Assembly (NCBI GenBank): GCA_030522415.1 | Contig: CM060125.1 | Coordinates: 29,162,167 to 29,226,166 of the forward strand | Length of the DNA: 64,000 nucleotides | From: Channallabes apus | Taxonomy: Eukaryota; Chordata; Actinopteri; Siluriformes; Clariidae | Direction: 5' to 3' | Shown: piece after piece, positions 9,539 to 20,407 of the stretch | Position numbering within the stretch: the stretch's first letter is position 1 | Layout: each line of letters opens with the position of its first letter | Notes under the pieces: generated by a model | Told to the model about the DNA's origin: nothing | Databases searched by the model: none | What the model saw: only the letters and a program-made list of their open reading frames with translations | Program-made: the position numbers and the translations under genes

Positions 9539-10575
9539 CTCTGACGGTGAACCCAGCGGATCACGTGCGCCTCTGCGGCGTGGTGGATCGGCATACCGTG
9601 CTGGTTAATAGACTAACCGAGGAGGTCGCTACTCTTCGCCGGAGCGTCCAAGACATCGCGGCCTTGCGCCGCGAGGTTGCGGATCTCAGGCGGGAGAACG
9701 CGGATCTTCGGGCGGCTGTTGCCAGCGCGGCTAACCGGCCTCCTGTCGTGGCGGCCACGGCACCGCATCCCTCTCCCCCCCCCTCCTCTGACATCTTTAT
9801 ATCGTTACCAGAGAAATGGAATGGCACGGACGGGAGGTGCAGTGTGTTTTTGACGGCGCTCGACCTGGTGTTTGAGTTCAATCCCATCAAGTACTCCACC
9901 GATCGGATACGCATTGCTCTCCTCGTTTCGTTGCTCACAGGGCAGGCAGCTGAGTGGGCCACGGCAGTCCTCCAAGCAGACACAGACACCGCCCACTCAT
10001 ACAATGAGTTCACACATCAACTCCGGCTCACTTTTGAACACCCTGCGGGCGAGGTGGAGACCGACACCAAACTTTATCACCTGCAGCAGGGAGGATCGTC
10101 TGTGAGTCGCTATACCGCCGAGTTCCGCACTCTCGCCATTCAAACCACCTGGGGCGATGCAGCGCTCCGGACATCCTACTATGAGGGACTGACGTCAAAG
10201 ATTAAGGATGAATTAGCTGGGCGAGAGCTTCCTGCCACGCTGGAGGGAGTGATCCAACTCGCCCTTCGGATCGACCAACGCCTCCTCTCTCGTCCGACGC
10301 CGGCCCCTAAGACCCTGCCGCCAACACCCACTTTCACCTCCATCACTTCACGTCCATCAAAGTCTGCTACCTACACTTCCCAAGGACATGTTGGTTCTCC
10401 ACCTACTGCCGTGGTTTACACCGGAGCCGGGGAACCCATGCAATTAGGGCGCGCATCCCTGACCGCTGAAGAACGAGAAAGACGTTTTAAAGAAAGACTT
10501 TGTGCTTATTGTGGGTCGGCAGAGCACCACAGAGCCATCTGCCCACGTCGCCAGGGAAACGCCCAGGCCCGGTGA
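9529..10575 (+). CDS. gag: Gag polyprotein of the Gypsy element, 348 aa
   Basis: Structural protein that would assemble the cytoplasmic particle around element RNA. Residues 25-65 are a predicted coiled coil with leucine heptads ([19 protein letters not shown]). About 88-270 is a retrotransposon capsid domain of the kind also kept in PEG10/RTL proteins ([10 protein letters not shown], then [19 protein letters not shown]). A proline-rich linker follows. A single zinc knuckle CX2CX4HX4C occupies C325, C328, H333 and C338. The start at 9529 is the first ATG after the LTR and overlaps the priming site. The stop at 10573-10575 lies within the stem of the frameshift hairpin, so most ribosomes should make Gag alone. 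No break is seen. Confidence 0.93.
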   Translation: MTESLTVNPADHVRLCGVVDRHTVLVNRLTEEVATLRRSVQDIAALRREVADLRRENADLRAAVASAANRPPVVAATAPHPSPPPSSDIFISLPEKWNGTDGRCSVFLTALDLVFEFNPIKYSTDRIRIALLVSLLTGQAAEWATAVLQADTDTAHSYNEFTHQLRLTFEHPAGEVETDTKLYHLQQGGSSVSRYTAEFRTLAIQTTWGDAALRTSYYEGLTSKIKDELAGRELPATLEGVIQLALRIDQRLLSRPTPAPKTLPPTPTFTSITSRPSKSATYTSQGHVGSPPTAVVYTGAGEPMQLGRASLTAEERERRFKERLCAYCGSAEHHRAICPRRQGNAQAR

Positions 10576-13500
10576 GCGCTGGGAGCAGCTCACCGGGCCA
10601 TCTTCACCTCTCTGCTACCATACCTAGCGTCTCTCGTCTCACGGTCCAGGTACACCTCCAGTTTGGCCACAAACGGGTCAGAAGTACCGCATTCATCGAC
10701 TCCGGGGCTGCAGGTAACTTCATTGACTCTTCTTATGCCAAAAGTCTGGAAGTGGAATTTGAAGCGTTATCCCAGCCTGTTAAAATTACATCAGTCGATG
10801 GTCGGCCCCTCTCCTCCAGCCCCATTACCACTCAGACTCAACCCATCACCCTCATCATTGGTCAGCATCAGGAATCAATCCAGTTTCACCTCACCTCCGT
10901 CTCATCACCACCAATCATACTTGGACACCCGTGGCTTCTCCAGCACGATCCGCTCATTTCCTGGAATCAAAACAGGATCCTACAGTGGGGCCCGACCTGT
11001 TCAGAACTCTGCCTACGGGCTTCGGCTGGGACGTGCTCTAGGGAGTCCGAGGCCCCCGACGTCGACACCAACGCCATTCCCGCCGCCTATCAGGACCTGG
11101 CTGAAGCATTTTGTAGGCGACGGGCGATTCACCTACCGCCTCACCGCCCCTACGACCTGGCGATTGACCTTCAGCCGGGTTCCACTCCTCCCCGCGGCCA
11201 TCTCTACTCCCTATCCACCTCCGAGACTCAGGCGATGGAGGAATATGTATCTTCGGCCCTACGTAACGGCACCATCCGACCATCCTCATCGCCTGCCGCC
11301 GCGGGGTTCTTCTTCGTGAAGAAAAAAGGCGGTGACCTACGCCCATGTGTTGACTATCGGGGGCTCAACAACATAACCATTAAGAACAGACATCCATTGC
11401 CGCTTACCAACGCTCTCTCTGGTGCCACCATTTTCACTAAGTTGGACCTCCGGAGTGCCTACAACTTGGTGCGTATCAGAGAGGGCGATGAGTGGAAAAC
11501 GGCCTTCATCACCCCCACAGGACACTACGAAAGCCTGGTAATACCTTTTGGACTTTGCAACGCACCAGCAGCTTTCCAACAGTTTATTAACGATGTTCTC
11601 AGAGACATGCTCGGCAGATGGGTATTCGTCTACCTAGACGACATACTCATCTACTCACACAGCCTCACCGAACACATTCAACACGTCAGAGCAGTACTAA
11701 AGAGATTAGTCGCCCACCAACTGTACTGTAAGTTGGAAAAGTGTGCTTTCCACGAGCACTCCACCACGTTCCTGGGTTTTGTTATCTCGCCCCAGGGTGT
11801 GGCCATGGACCCGCAGAAGCTAGAGGCTGTGCGTCATTGGCCCCTACCCAAGACCCTCAAGCAGCTTCAACGGTTTCTCGGGTTTGCGAACTTCTACCGT
11901 CGCTTTATCCGGGGCTACAGTACAGTTGCGGCCCCCTTAACTGCTCTGACCAGACTCTCGCCCCATCACTTCCAGTTCAACCCGACGGCCATATCCGCCT
12001 TCCATGAACTCTGCCATCGATTTACCACCGCCCCCATTCTCCTTCACCCGGATGCAGATCAACCGTTCGTTGTGGAGGTGGACGCCTCGGATGTGGGCGC
12101 CGGGGCGGTCCTCTCACAACGAGGTCCAGACCAGAAGCTGCACCCCTGCAGTTTCTTTTCCAAAAAATTTGATTCCACTCAGCAGCGATACGGGGTAGGG
12201 GACCGCGAGCTGCTGGCCATAAAGTGGGCATTGGAAGAATGGCGACACTGGCTCCAGGGCGCCAGAGAACCATTCCTCATCTGGACCGATCATCAGAACC
12301 TCATCACCATCCGCAACATTAAGCAGCTGAACCCTCGACAGGCGCGGTGGGCATTGTTCTTCGAGCAGTATAATTTCCATCTGTCCTACCGTCCGGGGTC
12401 CAAGAACATCAAAGCTGACGCCCTCTCACGACAACATGAAGAGGACAGACCCCGGGCGGACCCCGCGCCTGTCCTGCCACCATCCAAGATCATCGCCCCA
12501 CTCCGTTGGGAACTGGAGACCAGGGTTCGCCAGGCACAGTCTGCGGAGAACGAACCGGCAGGTGTGCCGCCTGGACGACTCTATGTTCCAGAGACCCTTC
12601 GAACGGAGGTCATCCAGTGGGGTCACTCCACTCCCATCTCCGGACATCCAGGCACCCAACGCACCATCCAGTTCATCCGCCGTGCCTTCTGGTGGCCTTC
12701 CATGGCCAAGGACGTCAATGAGTTCGTTCAGGCATGCCCAGTGTGCGCCCGGGCCAAGGACACAAACCAACCAACACCCGGGGAACTCCACCCGCTCCCA
12801 GTTCCCCGAAGGCCCTGGACGCACATTGCCGTTGATTTCATCACGGGCCTGCCGGCTTCAGAAGATAAGGACACCATTTTAACCATTGTGGATCGTTTCT
12901 CCAAAGCTGTGCACCTGGTGGCCCTTTCCGGACTCCCGTCAGCTAAACAGACAGCCGAGCTGATATTAGAGCACGTAGTCCGACTGCATGGGTTCCCCAA
13001 GGACATCGTCTCGGACAGGGGGCCCCAGTTCACTGCCCGGTTCTGGAAAGCCTTCTGCCGTCTGATCAACTCCACTTGTAGTCTCTCATCTGGCTACCAC
13101 CCTCAGACCAATGGTCAGACGGAGCGGACCAACCAACAACTGGAGCGCTACTTGAGGTGTTTCGTGGCAGATCGTCAGCGCTCCTGGGCCCGCCACCTCA
13201 CTTGGGCGGAACTTTCACACAACCTTCACGTCTCCACCGCCACCAAGCTAAGCCCATTTGAGGTGTGCCATGGTTTCCAACCAACGATGTTCGAACACCA
13301 AGAACCGGAGGTTGATGTACCCTCGGCCCAACAGTTGGTCCGCAGGTGTCGACGGATATGGCGCCTCGCCAACGCAGCCATCCAACAAGCCAACACCCGC
13401 TACGCCATCCAACATCGCCGTCGACACCCACCGGGACGATTGTACCACGTAGGTGACAAAGTATGGCTGTCTACTAGAAACCTGCACCTCCGCACAGAAT

Positions 13501-13949
13501 CCAAAAAACTCTCCCCCAGATTCGTCGGACCATATCGCATCACTCATCGTATCAACCCTGTCACCTACCGGCTCCAGCTGCCTGCGGCACTCCGGATCCA
13601 TCCAGTATTCCATATTTCTCAACTCAAACCATTCATCACATCACCCATGATTCCACCCACCCCCCCAGCTCCTCCTCCCCGGACCATCGACGGCGGTCTC
13701 GCCTACACCGTACGCCGAATCCTTGACTCGCGCCCTCGGGGCAGAGGTACGCAGTACCTTGTTGACTGGGAGGGCTACGGCCCCGAGGAGCGGTCTTGGA
13801 TCCCGGCCCGGTTCATTCTCGACCCCGAACTGATTCGAGACTACCGTCGCGGGGTATCCTCCACCCCAGGACCATCAGGAGCCGGTCCTGGACAGGGGGG
13901 TACTGTCATGCACACTCAATCTGCGCCCGGCACTAGGACCCGGAAGTAA
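10500..13949 (+). CDS. pol: Pol polyprotein of the Gypsy element (PR-RT-RH-IN-chromodomain)
   Basis: The open frame can be counted from 10500, but that in-frame ATG is probably not used: Pol should be made as a Gag-Pol fusion after the slip at 10554-10560. Numbering from 10500, aspartic protease is at about 50-145 (AFIDSGA, D67). Reverse transcriptase spans about 230-440, with KLDLRSAYN at 314-322 and the catalytic VYLDD motif (D380, D381). RNase H follows with VEVDAS (D528) and WTDHQNL (595-601). Integrase has the zinc site H709, H716, C746, C749, then D779, D839 and E875 (DD35E spacing), and a GPY/F-type module near 1009-1040. A chromodomain at about 1069-1116 ([15 protein letters not shown]) would tether integration to marked chromatin. 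The stop lies inside the 3' LTR. No internal stop or frameshift is seen. Confidence 0.95.
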   Translation: MCLLWVGRAPQSHLPTSPGKRPGPVSAGSSSPGHLHLSATIPSVSRLTVQVHLQFGHKRVRSTAFIDSGAAGNFIDSSYAKSLEVEFEALSQPVKITSVDGRPLSSSPITTQTQPITLIIGQHQESIQFHLTSVSSPPIILGHPWLLQHDPLISWNQNRILQWGPTCSELCLRASAGTCSRESEAPDVDTNAIPAAYQDLAEAFCRRRAIHLPPHRPYDLAIDLQPGSTPPRGHLYSLSTSETQAMEEYVSSALRNGTIRPSSSPAAAGFFFVKKKGGDLRPCVDYRGLNNITIKNRHPLPLTNALSGATIFTKLDLRSAYNLVRIREGDEWKTAFITPTGHYESLVIPFGLCNAPAAFQQFINDVLRDMLGRWVFVYLDDILIYSHSLTEHIQHVRAVLKRLVAHQLYCKLEKCAFHEHSTTFLGFVISPQGVAMDPQKLEAVRHWPLPKTLKQLQRFLGFANFYRRFIRGYSTVAAPLTALTRLSPHHFQFNPTAISAFHELCHRFTTAPILLHPDADQPFVVEVDASDVGAGAVLSQRGPDQKLHPCSFFSKKFDSTQQRYGVGDRELLAIKWALEEWRHWLQGAREPFLIWTDHQNLITIRNIKQLNPRQARWALFFEQYNFHLSYRPGSKNIKADALSRQHEEDRPRADPAPVLPPSKIIAPLRWELETRVRQAQSAENEPAGVPPGRLYVPETLRTEVIQWGHSTPISGHPGTQRTIQFIRRAFWWPSMAKDVNEFVQACPVCARAKDTNQPTPGELHPLPVPRRPWTHIAVDFITGLPASEDKDTILTIVDRFSKAVHLVALSGLPSAKQTAELILEHVVRLHGFPKDIVSDRGPQFTARFWKAFCRLINSTCSLSSGYHPQTNGQTERTNQQLERYLRCFVADRQRSWARHLTWAELSHNLHVSTATKLSPFEVCHGFQPTMFEHQEPEVDVPSAQQLVRRCRRIWRLANAAIQQANTRYAIQHRRRHPPGRLYHVGDKVWLSTRNLHLRTESKKLSPRFVGPYRITHRINPVTYRLQLPAALRIHPVFHISQLKPFITSPMIPPTPPAPPPRTIDGGLAYTVRRILDSRPRGRGTQYLVDWEGYGPEERSWIPARFILDPELIRDYRRGVSSTPGPSGAGPGQGGTVMHTQSAPGTRTRK
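10554..10599 (+). promoter_or_regulatory. Programmed -1 ribosomal frameshift signal
   Basis: Slippery heptamer GGGAAAC at 10554-10560, phased G|GGA|AAC in the gag frame. It is followed by a 5 nt spacer and a perfect 12 bp stem, GGCCCGGTGAGC (10566-10577) with GCTCACCGGGCC (10588-10599), around a 10 nt loop. After slipping, reading continues in the pol frame from 10560. The same heptamer drives frameshifting in PEG10, a domesticated sushi-derived gene. A pseudoknot pairing of the loop was not worked out. Confidence 0.88.
13891..13903 (+). other. Polypurine tract region
   Basis: GGACAGGGGGG immediately before the 3' LTR (then TAC before TGTCATG) is the expected plus-strand primer site. It lies within the end of the pol reading frame. 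Confidence 0.75.
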
Positions 13950-14280
13950 GGCGGGCGCCAAACCAGGAAGTATAAAAAGGTAAACAAACGTTGGCTTACC
14001 ACTCAGTCATTGAGTTCGGCCCATGTCGGTTCAGGTTGGCGTTCATCAAACCGTGAGTACTCACTATCTTTTGGTTGTTGCTTCCTATCGTTGTGTGTGT
14101 ATTTTAGGACGCGGGTTAAATTTGTGTTTTTCCCTTGCTCCGTTTTCGGGAGAGTCCTTAGAATAAATCGCGTGGTTATCCTGCCTACTCGCTGTTACTC
14201 CGCGTTTGGGTTTACCATCCACGCTACATTGGGCTAACCGCTAAGCTACGTCTTCTGGTCACCAAGGTTAGTTCATGACA
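13904..14280 (+). repeat. 3' LTR
   Basis: 377 bp. Compared with the 5' LTR there is G to A near 14109, T to C near 14200, and an extra 24 bp at about 14210-14233 bounded by TTGG microhomology. The pol stop codon at 13947-13949 lies inside it. Confidence 0.95.
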
Positions 14281-14385
14281 GCATGGCTTTCTTTAAAAAG
14301 CTTGCAAAAAAATTTAAACATCAATCGCTTTTACGCCTCATCACAAGTCCCTGTATGACATGAACGGCCCTCATATTAATCAACA
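14281..14385 (-). mobile_element. Mariner relic, right part
   Basis: Continues the relic interrupted at 9173. It ends with the family terminus-like CACAAGTCCCTGTATGACAT, comparable to 24190 and 25470. Confidence 0.55.
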
Positions 14386-14390
14386 GAGGT

Positions 14391-16245
14391 GAATTCCTTT
14401 TAGCACAACTTTAGAAAAATCTTTTTAAATCATTAAAGAACAAACAGCTCTAGGGGAATCATTTGATAGATTATGATTTTGCAGCAGTGATCTCAGAAGT
14501 TTGAAATTATGGTCTTTGAAACATCCTTACTTCCCGTAATTCCAGTGCGATACATCATCTGCGTAAAGCTCTAAACACCGTGGTCCGTGTAAAACTGCAG
14601 GCTTACATTCTTTCCTTCTCCCTCGTTTCCAATCTGCCCTCTGCACAGCATTTTCTAATTAAGATTAGCCTCGCTGCTAGAAAATGAGCCATTTGCTTTT
14701 ATTATTTTACCCGTAAAGATAAAGCACACTGTCAAATAATTTATGATTAAACACAGTGTAATGAAGCCACCATTTTTTTCCCCCATATCGGTATTTTCCA
14801 ACTAACGTGAGCAACACAAAACCTCTGCATGGACCCAAGATAAGCATTTAAAGTACTGCTGAAGATTTAGTAGCTATACATTCAGTACAGTATACATGTT
14901 TCATATGTCAGTTTTTACTATTTTCATCACACGATAAGTTTTCTGATTTATCTTGAAAAACATTTTATCTTGTACTTTTCTGTAATTCTTGTTTTTTATT
15001 TATTTCATTATAATTTTTTTTTAAACATTGGGTCTAAAACGCCACCGTATAAGACTTTACCATTCAAAAAAGAGTTAAGGGATATAGCTATTTATACTGG
15101 TTAGAGCTGCTATGTATAACATAAGTAATAATACCATATTAACTAATGAAATAGATTGTTTTTTTGCAAAAGAAGATATATCCATTTTGTCAGTTTTGTG
15201 CAAAACAAGCTTGTTTCTTTGTTCATTCAAAATGAAAATAAATATATTTGCATGTTTTCTTTCAGTCAGAAGAGTGTTAAAGAGAGACATTTTTACATCA
15301 GAACTGTTTTAGTTATATCAGTCTGACTTTTTCATGATCAGAATTTGTTGGTTGAGCTTTAATATTAAAAATGGTTTCATCTCTGGCACAAAAAAAAAGT
15401 TGCACAAAAAACTTTTTCATTACAAAGGTTGTTGTAGTTCATAAGATTTGTTTTTTTTTTCATCTTTCAGCATCATCAGCGTCTCTTCTACCAGATTCGG
15501 TTTCACTTCGGTTTTTAATGAGAAGGAATTATAATGGGGTAGTACGGGGATGCACTATATAACATCTGATCAGGGATTAACCAACCACATATACATCTGA
15601 GCGCCCACAAGTCTATACCAATGTTAATCTTGATTGGAGACTGGGACGTAGCAGACTTAACCAGGCGCACCATACGCTACAGCGGCTCGCATACAGCATG
15701 TGTATCTCATATCTCTTGTACACAGACCGCTTGATTGTTGTATCATCTCTCTGCTGAATTTTATTTCGTACATGGTAAAAAGCATCGCGCAAAATTCAGC
15801 GCTTGAGTCTAAAGAAAGAATTTTTCACAATTTTCAAAAAACAATTTGTTGTAGAAACCCTGCGTGCTTGTGAACAATAAAAAGGTGTTTATCTCATTTT
15901 GCTGTCAAACTCGTCAAATTTGCTGGTAATTTGCCGTAGTGTAAGCTAAGTAAAATGAGCAAGAAGTGCAGTTATAGGAAAATAAATATTTTATTCCATA
16001 GAGCGATACTTTGATACAGTATTTCAATCAAGTGTGTGAATGTATGCATGTAAGAACCTTTTTGTAAGGACCTGAACTCAACAAACGTCCTCAGATTCAC
16101 CTGGACCTGAAAAATGCGTTACATTACAAATGTTTAAATGAAAAAACAAAAAAGGCTAAATGGTTCCATCTGTTAACAGAGGTTGAAGTTAGCAAGAGGT
16201 ATCTACAGTAATCATTATGTCAGGGGAAAGTCCTCAAAAAACACA
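14391..16245. other. No gene; one candidate conserved segment
   Basis: Mostly AT-rich anonymous DNA. The part at 14620-14770 looks more constrained: it is free of simple repeats and has homeodomain-like motifs (TCTAATTAAGATTAG, AATAATTTATGATTAAA). It could be a conserved non-coding element, but nothing in one sequence can prove that. Confidence 0.25.

Positions 16246-16275
<30 letters not shown>
16246..16275. repeat. (TG)n microsatellite
   Basis: About 13 GT units passing into GCGCGTGTGCG. Confidence 0.95.
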
Positions 16276-16279
<4 letters not shown>

Positions 16280-16282
<3 letters not shown>

Positions 16283-17465
16283 CGTTTGGTTTGGGAGAAA
16301 AATTCCTTTATTCTCTGCAGGCCACTTCACTTCACCGTTCAAGGAATGTCCAGAAACGACGAAGTAAGGGATGGAAAACAAGGTTTCAGGAGGCAAAAAA
16401 TTCTCTTTTTTTCTGTCTGGTCCTGCAGCGCTGATACATAAACATAAGGCCTTCACTGGAACTTAAAATTTCCATTCCTTTAAACTCAGCCCCAAGAAAC
16501 TAACCCGGGTTTCACTTCTTTAAAAAAAAAAAAAGGTTTCTTGCTGTTTTGCTAAAGATCAGGAGCGATGTTTGTACATTCTGGGCCTCTCAGGGACAAA
16601 ACGTCTGTGACATAAAGTTGAGTTGAAACAAGTACGTTGCGTCTGCTGAATTCATTTAGACAAAACAAAGCCAAGACGCTGTAAGTTCTGTCTGGGGATT
16701 CAGAAACTGTGTTGGTCTGACTGCCGAGGAAGATTACATATGCTGTGTATGTATGTGTTTAAAAAAATACAAAGTGTTGTGTGTTTTGATATACAGTATA
16801 TATATACCTGCTACTGGTCTTAGCTTGTTTTAGTTTTTTTTTAACGCAATCCAGCAAAGGTTCTCTGCCAGCTGAGGTCACGCTCACCTGGGTCCTAGCA
16901 TGAGTTCTGTCAATCAACTGCATGTCACTTCTTGATTTATCTCTGTATGAACGTTGAATAATGAAGTCTTGCCAACCATTGTGTGAAAGTTTCATCGTCC
17001 ATTGTACCTTGTACCTCTGTTTATTAGATTTGTCTTTGGATTGTGTTCTCCTTAAGGCTCACATGCATGAAAACGAAAAATTTTAGGTTAGCATAAGGCA
17101 AATATTTAAGATGAAAGATTTTTTTTTTGCTTTGAGCTATAGGACTCAGCACAAACATTTTCATAATTCTACCTTTGCCTTTGTCAAAAAAATTTTATTT
17201 TATTTTAAAGAATGATGTTCATTGTCCTGATAAAGCTCTTTGAGCCCTTATTTGAACTTTAACTGTCTTTAAAGAAAAAAAAATCTACCCTCTGTGCCTG
17301 CGGATCTCAACCTCAGCAAAAAGAAATGGACAAGAGAAGTTTATTCTGTTATTTCCGTAGACATCAAATGCTTTCTTTTCTGCGGTCGCCTTTGTTCCTT
17401 TTTCACTTCTCATAAACAGTGTTCCTATAAACTTTCATTTGCAGCATCTTAGTTACTGTTTCCGT
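16280..17465. other. No feature seen
   Basis: Anonymous DNA with poly-A and poly-T stretches. I found no recognisable mobile element, repeat or coding signal. Confidence 0.3.
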
Positions 17466-17469
17466 ATGC

Positions 17470-17800
17470 TCCGAGGGCTTAGTGGGGCAACGGGAGGGTT
17501 TTGTGTCCAGGCCATGACAAGAGCCAAGCTAATTAGCTGAAGGAGGGCATGAATGACAGGATGAGAGAGCGAAAATAAAGAAGAATGAATAGAAAAAGAG
17601 GAGGGAAAAAAGAGATTAGTCTTTAGTAATGTAAAAGAATGGATTTGGGCTACAGCAGGGGCAGTGAGATGGTTGAGGGCCTGTGCTAAAAGACCGGCAG
17701 GATTAGAGAGCCAGAGGAATGTTCTTCATGACTAATTACGAGTAATTATGCAACCCAAGGCATTAGCATCAGATAGAACATTCACCATTAGAACGAGGAC
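17470..17800. other. Candidate conserved non-coding element
   Basis: A low-repeat stretch with AGCTAATTAGCT (perfect 12 bp palindrome near 17529) and ATGACTAATTACGAGTAATT near 17728-17747, i.e. several clustered TAATTA homeodomain-type sites. There is no open frame. This composition is typical of developmental enhancers in vertebrates; the functional call is inference. Confidence 0.3.
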
Positions 17801-17919
17801 GCTTCATACAACTGCACTGTTCTCCAATTCTCCAAGTGGGTGTGAAGAACTATTGTCTTAATCACCTCACATGGAAAGTAAGAGGAGGAAGCAACCAATG
17901 TTTAAAGAAACTTTAGCAC

Positions 17920-18104
17920 ACTGGTGTACGTACATGCACACTGACGCACTTGGATACTTTCTCATGTTTATAGTTCCCGTCCACTAGTACAGGACTTCCA
18001 TGCTTTCCACAAATGCAAAAACGGCCTGCAAGCACTAGCATCCTTACTTGCTAATGCACTTGCACACTAGCACACTTATTTAAATAGTGCACTAGAACAA
18101 TTAA
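17920..18104. repeat. Degenerate tandem repeat, left block
   Basis: Diverged units built from TAGTGCACTTGCATAC-like text (for example GCTAATGCACTTGCACACTA). It is the outermost part of an array that resumes at 18561, 19405 and 21601 between transposon insertions. Confidence 0.45.
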
Positions 18105-18485
18105 ATTCATTCATTCATTCATTTTCTATACCACTTAATCCTGTGTTCAGGGTCGCGGGGGACCTGGAGCCTATCCCAGGAGACTTCGGGCACTAGGCGG
18201 GGTACACCCTGGACAGGGTGCCAATCCATCGCAGGGCACACACACATACACACATTCACACACCCAATCACACACTATGGGCAATTTAGGAACGGCAATT
18301 AGCCTAACCTGCATATCTTTGGACTGTGGGAGGAAACCGGAGTACCCGGAGGAAACCCACCAAGCACGGGGAGAACATGCAAACTCCATGCACACAGAGA
18401 CGGGAATCGAGCCTGGCCGGGGAATCGAACCCAGACCCTGGAGGTGCAAGGCGACAGTGCTAACCACTACACCACCGTGCCGCCC
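18105..18485 (-). mobile_element. tRNA-headed SINE, copy 2
   Basis: Minus-strand copy of the 8627 family. Head at 18485 (box B complement GGAATCGAACCC, box A complement CAGTGCTAACCACTACACCA), body, then the tail TCTATACCACTTAATCCTGT and a terminal ATTC microsatellite at 18105-18123. It contains a CACACACATACACACA internal run. Confidence 0.88.
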
Positions 18486-18560
18486 AATTCAATTCAATTT
18501 TATTTATATAGCCCTTTTAACAATGGTCATTGTCTCAACGCAGCTTCACATAAAATAAAA
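18486..18560 (+). repeat. Fragment of the interspersed repeat at 4772
   Basis: AATTCAATTCAATTTTATTT, then CATTGTCTCAACGCAGCTTC, matches the first 80 bp of the 4772 copy. It abuts the SINE head directly, making a composite. Confidence 0.7.
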
Positions 18561-18918
18561 AAGATTTTGTTAGAAAAGAAAAGAACACATAGTACATTAA
18601 GAATGAACTTACAGACATACATAATAGTGAACTTGCATATAGTAGCTTTACTAGTGCATTTACCTACATTCATACTATTTTACTAGTGCACTTGCATACA
18701 TTGCTAATCTACTATAATAAATACTAGTTTCTAATGTACTTTCATAAATACATACTAGGATAATAGTGTGCTTGATTACATACTTGTTTACAAGTGTACT
18801 TGCATGAATATATACTTGTATAATAATCCACTTGCATACATTTATATTACATAAATACCAGTTTACTAAACCTGGTACATGTATACTGGTTCCTTAGTGC
18901 GCATGCATACATTCATAC
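18561..18918. repeat. Degenerate tandem repeat, central block
   Basis: Units of roughly 35-42 bp resembling TTTACTAGTGCACTTGCATA, then CATTCATAC. Further blocks are at 19405-19481 and 21601-21770, so the array predates the elements inserted into it. Confidence 0.6.
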
Positions 18919-18920
18919 TA

Positions 18921-19404
18921 CAGGGTGGGCCATTTATATGGAGACACCTTAATAAAATGCGAATGGTTGGTGATATTAATGTGCTGTTCGTGGCACATTA
19001 GTATATGTGAGGGGGGAAACATTTCAAGACGGGTGGTGACAATGGTGGCCATTTTGAAGTCGGCCATTTTGGATCCAACTTGTGACACATCAAACTCCGT
19101 GTGTGAAGAGTGGGAGAAGAGGGTTGCATTGACAATCCAGCACAATGGGCAGCACATTGAACACATTTTATAACTTAATTAATAAACTTGTAAATAACTC
19201 ATGAAAGAATAAAGTTATGTTAAAACCAAGCACACCGTTGTTTTTCTTGTGAAATTCCCAATAAGTTTGATGTGTCACATGACCCTCTTCCTATTGAAAA
19301 AACAAAAGTTGGATCCAAAATGGCCGACTTCAAAATGGCCACCATGGTCACCACCCATCTTGAAAAGTTTTCCCCCTCACATATACTAATGTGCCACAAA
19401 CAGG
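18921..19404 (+). mobile_element. Palindromic Tc1/mariner-type MITE, right end truncated
   Basis: Starts after TA with CAGGGTGGGCCATTTATATG. Inner arms are inverted copies (18979-19081 versus 19309-19404), sharing GGCACATTAGTATATGTGAG and TGAAGTCGGCCATTTTGGAT. The outermost ~60 bp of the right end is missing. It has no coding capacity; the termini resemble a common vertebrate Tc1/mariner family. Confidence 0.7.
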
Positions 19405-20407
19405 TACATACTAGCTTACTAGTGCACTTGCATGCATGCATACATGCATAACTACGTACTTTAGTAGTGTACCATCAAACATACAGGTGCATCTCAATAA
19501 ATTAGAATATCATCGAAAAGTTGATTAATTTCGGTAATTCAATTCGAAAAGTGAAATTCATATTATATAGATTCATTACACACAGACTGAAATATTTTAA
19601 ATGTCCTTTAATTTTGATGATTATGGCTTACAGCTAATGAAAATGCAAAATTCAAAAAAATCTCAGAAAATTTGAATATTACTAAAAACCAATAAAAATA
19701 TTTGTTGCACTAAAGTACTTGATTGCGACTCCCTTTGCATGAATTACTGCAGCAATGCGGTGTGGCATGGAGGCGATCAGTCTGTGGCACTGCTGAGGTG
19801 TTATGGAGACCTCGGTTGCTCTGATAGCGGCTCCTTTGTTTTGTTGGGTCTGCTGTCTCATATCTCCCTCTTCACATTAGCTAATAGATCCTTTATGGGG
19901 TCGGGCGAGTTTGCTGGTCAATCAAGCACAGGGATCCTTAAACCAAGTATTAGTCATTTTGGCAGGTGTCAAGTCCTGCCAAAAATTTAATCAGCATCCC
20001 CATAAAGCTGGTCAGCAGAGATGACGTCGCTCCCCAAACCACCACTGACTGGGCAAACTTTACCCTGGACCTCATGCAACTTGGATTCTGGGCCTCTCAT
20101 CTCTTCCTCCAGACAGCTTCTCTCCTTCCTTAGACTACCTTCCTCCTCCTTCCATTCTAAGACGCCTCTGACGTTGTCTCTGGTTCAAGAGTTTCTTGAC
20201 CCAAGGAATACAACAGTTGTAGACCATGTCCTGGATACGTCTGTGCGTGGTGGCTCTTGAAGCACTGACTCGAGCTGCTGTCCACTCCTTGTGAATCTCC
20301 CCCACATTCTTGAGTGGACTTGAGTTTCACAATCATCTCAAGGCTTCGGTTATCCCTGTTGCTTGTGCACTTTATTAATGTGCTTGGATACAGCACTCTG
20401 TGAACAG

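Larger units (their letters stand above)
9174..14280 (+). mobile_element. Complete chromoviral Ty3/Gypsy LTR retrotransposon (Tf1/sushi type)
   Basis: A 5.1 kb element with two LTRs (353 and 377 bp), both starting TGTCATG and ending CATGACA, flanked by the perfect 5 bp target duplication GCATG at 9169-9173 and 14281-14285. It holds gag, a -1 frameshift signal, and pol with protease, reverse transcriptase, RNase H, integrase and a C-terminal chromodomain. The priming site is self-complementary to the predicted RNA start instead of to a tRNA. By eye the LTRs differ at two bases plus one 24 bp length change, implying a young insertion. No env-like gene is present. The sushi lineage is known in fish and is the source of the mammalian domesticated genes such as PEG10. 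Confidence 0.97.

Noticed and set aside
9527..9545. tRNA-type primer binding site
   Set aside because: No TGG follows the LTR, while an exact 11 nt self-complement to the predicted RNA start is present.
10500..10502. ATG at 10500 as a separate start for Pol
   Set aside because: The GGGAAAC slip site with its stem gives a better explanation, and the ATG lies inside the Gag zinc-knuckle coding region.
10663..13650. Other-frame and antisense frames of 60-220 aa within the Gypsy element
   Set aside because: Shadows of gag and pol in GC-richer DNA; no independent motifs.
15075..15312. Overlapping 66 and 71 aa frames on opposite strands
   Set aside because: AT-rich DNA, no motif, no splice or promoter context.
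18438..18480. tRNA gene
   Set aside because: A and B boxes are present but no cloverleaf with a matching acceptor stem. It is the head of a SINE; the same applies at 8640, 21296, 26560 and 27740.
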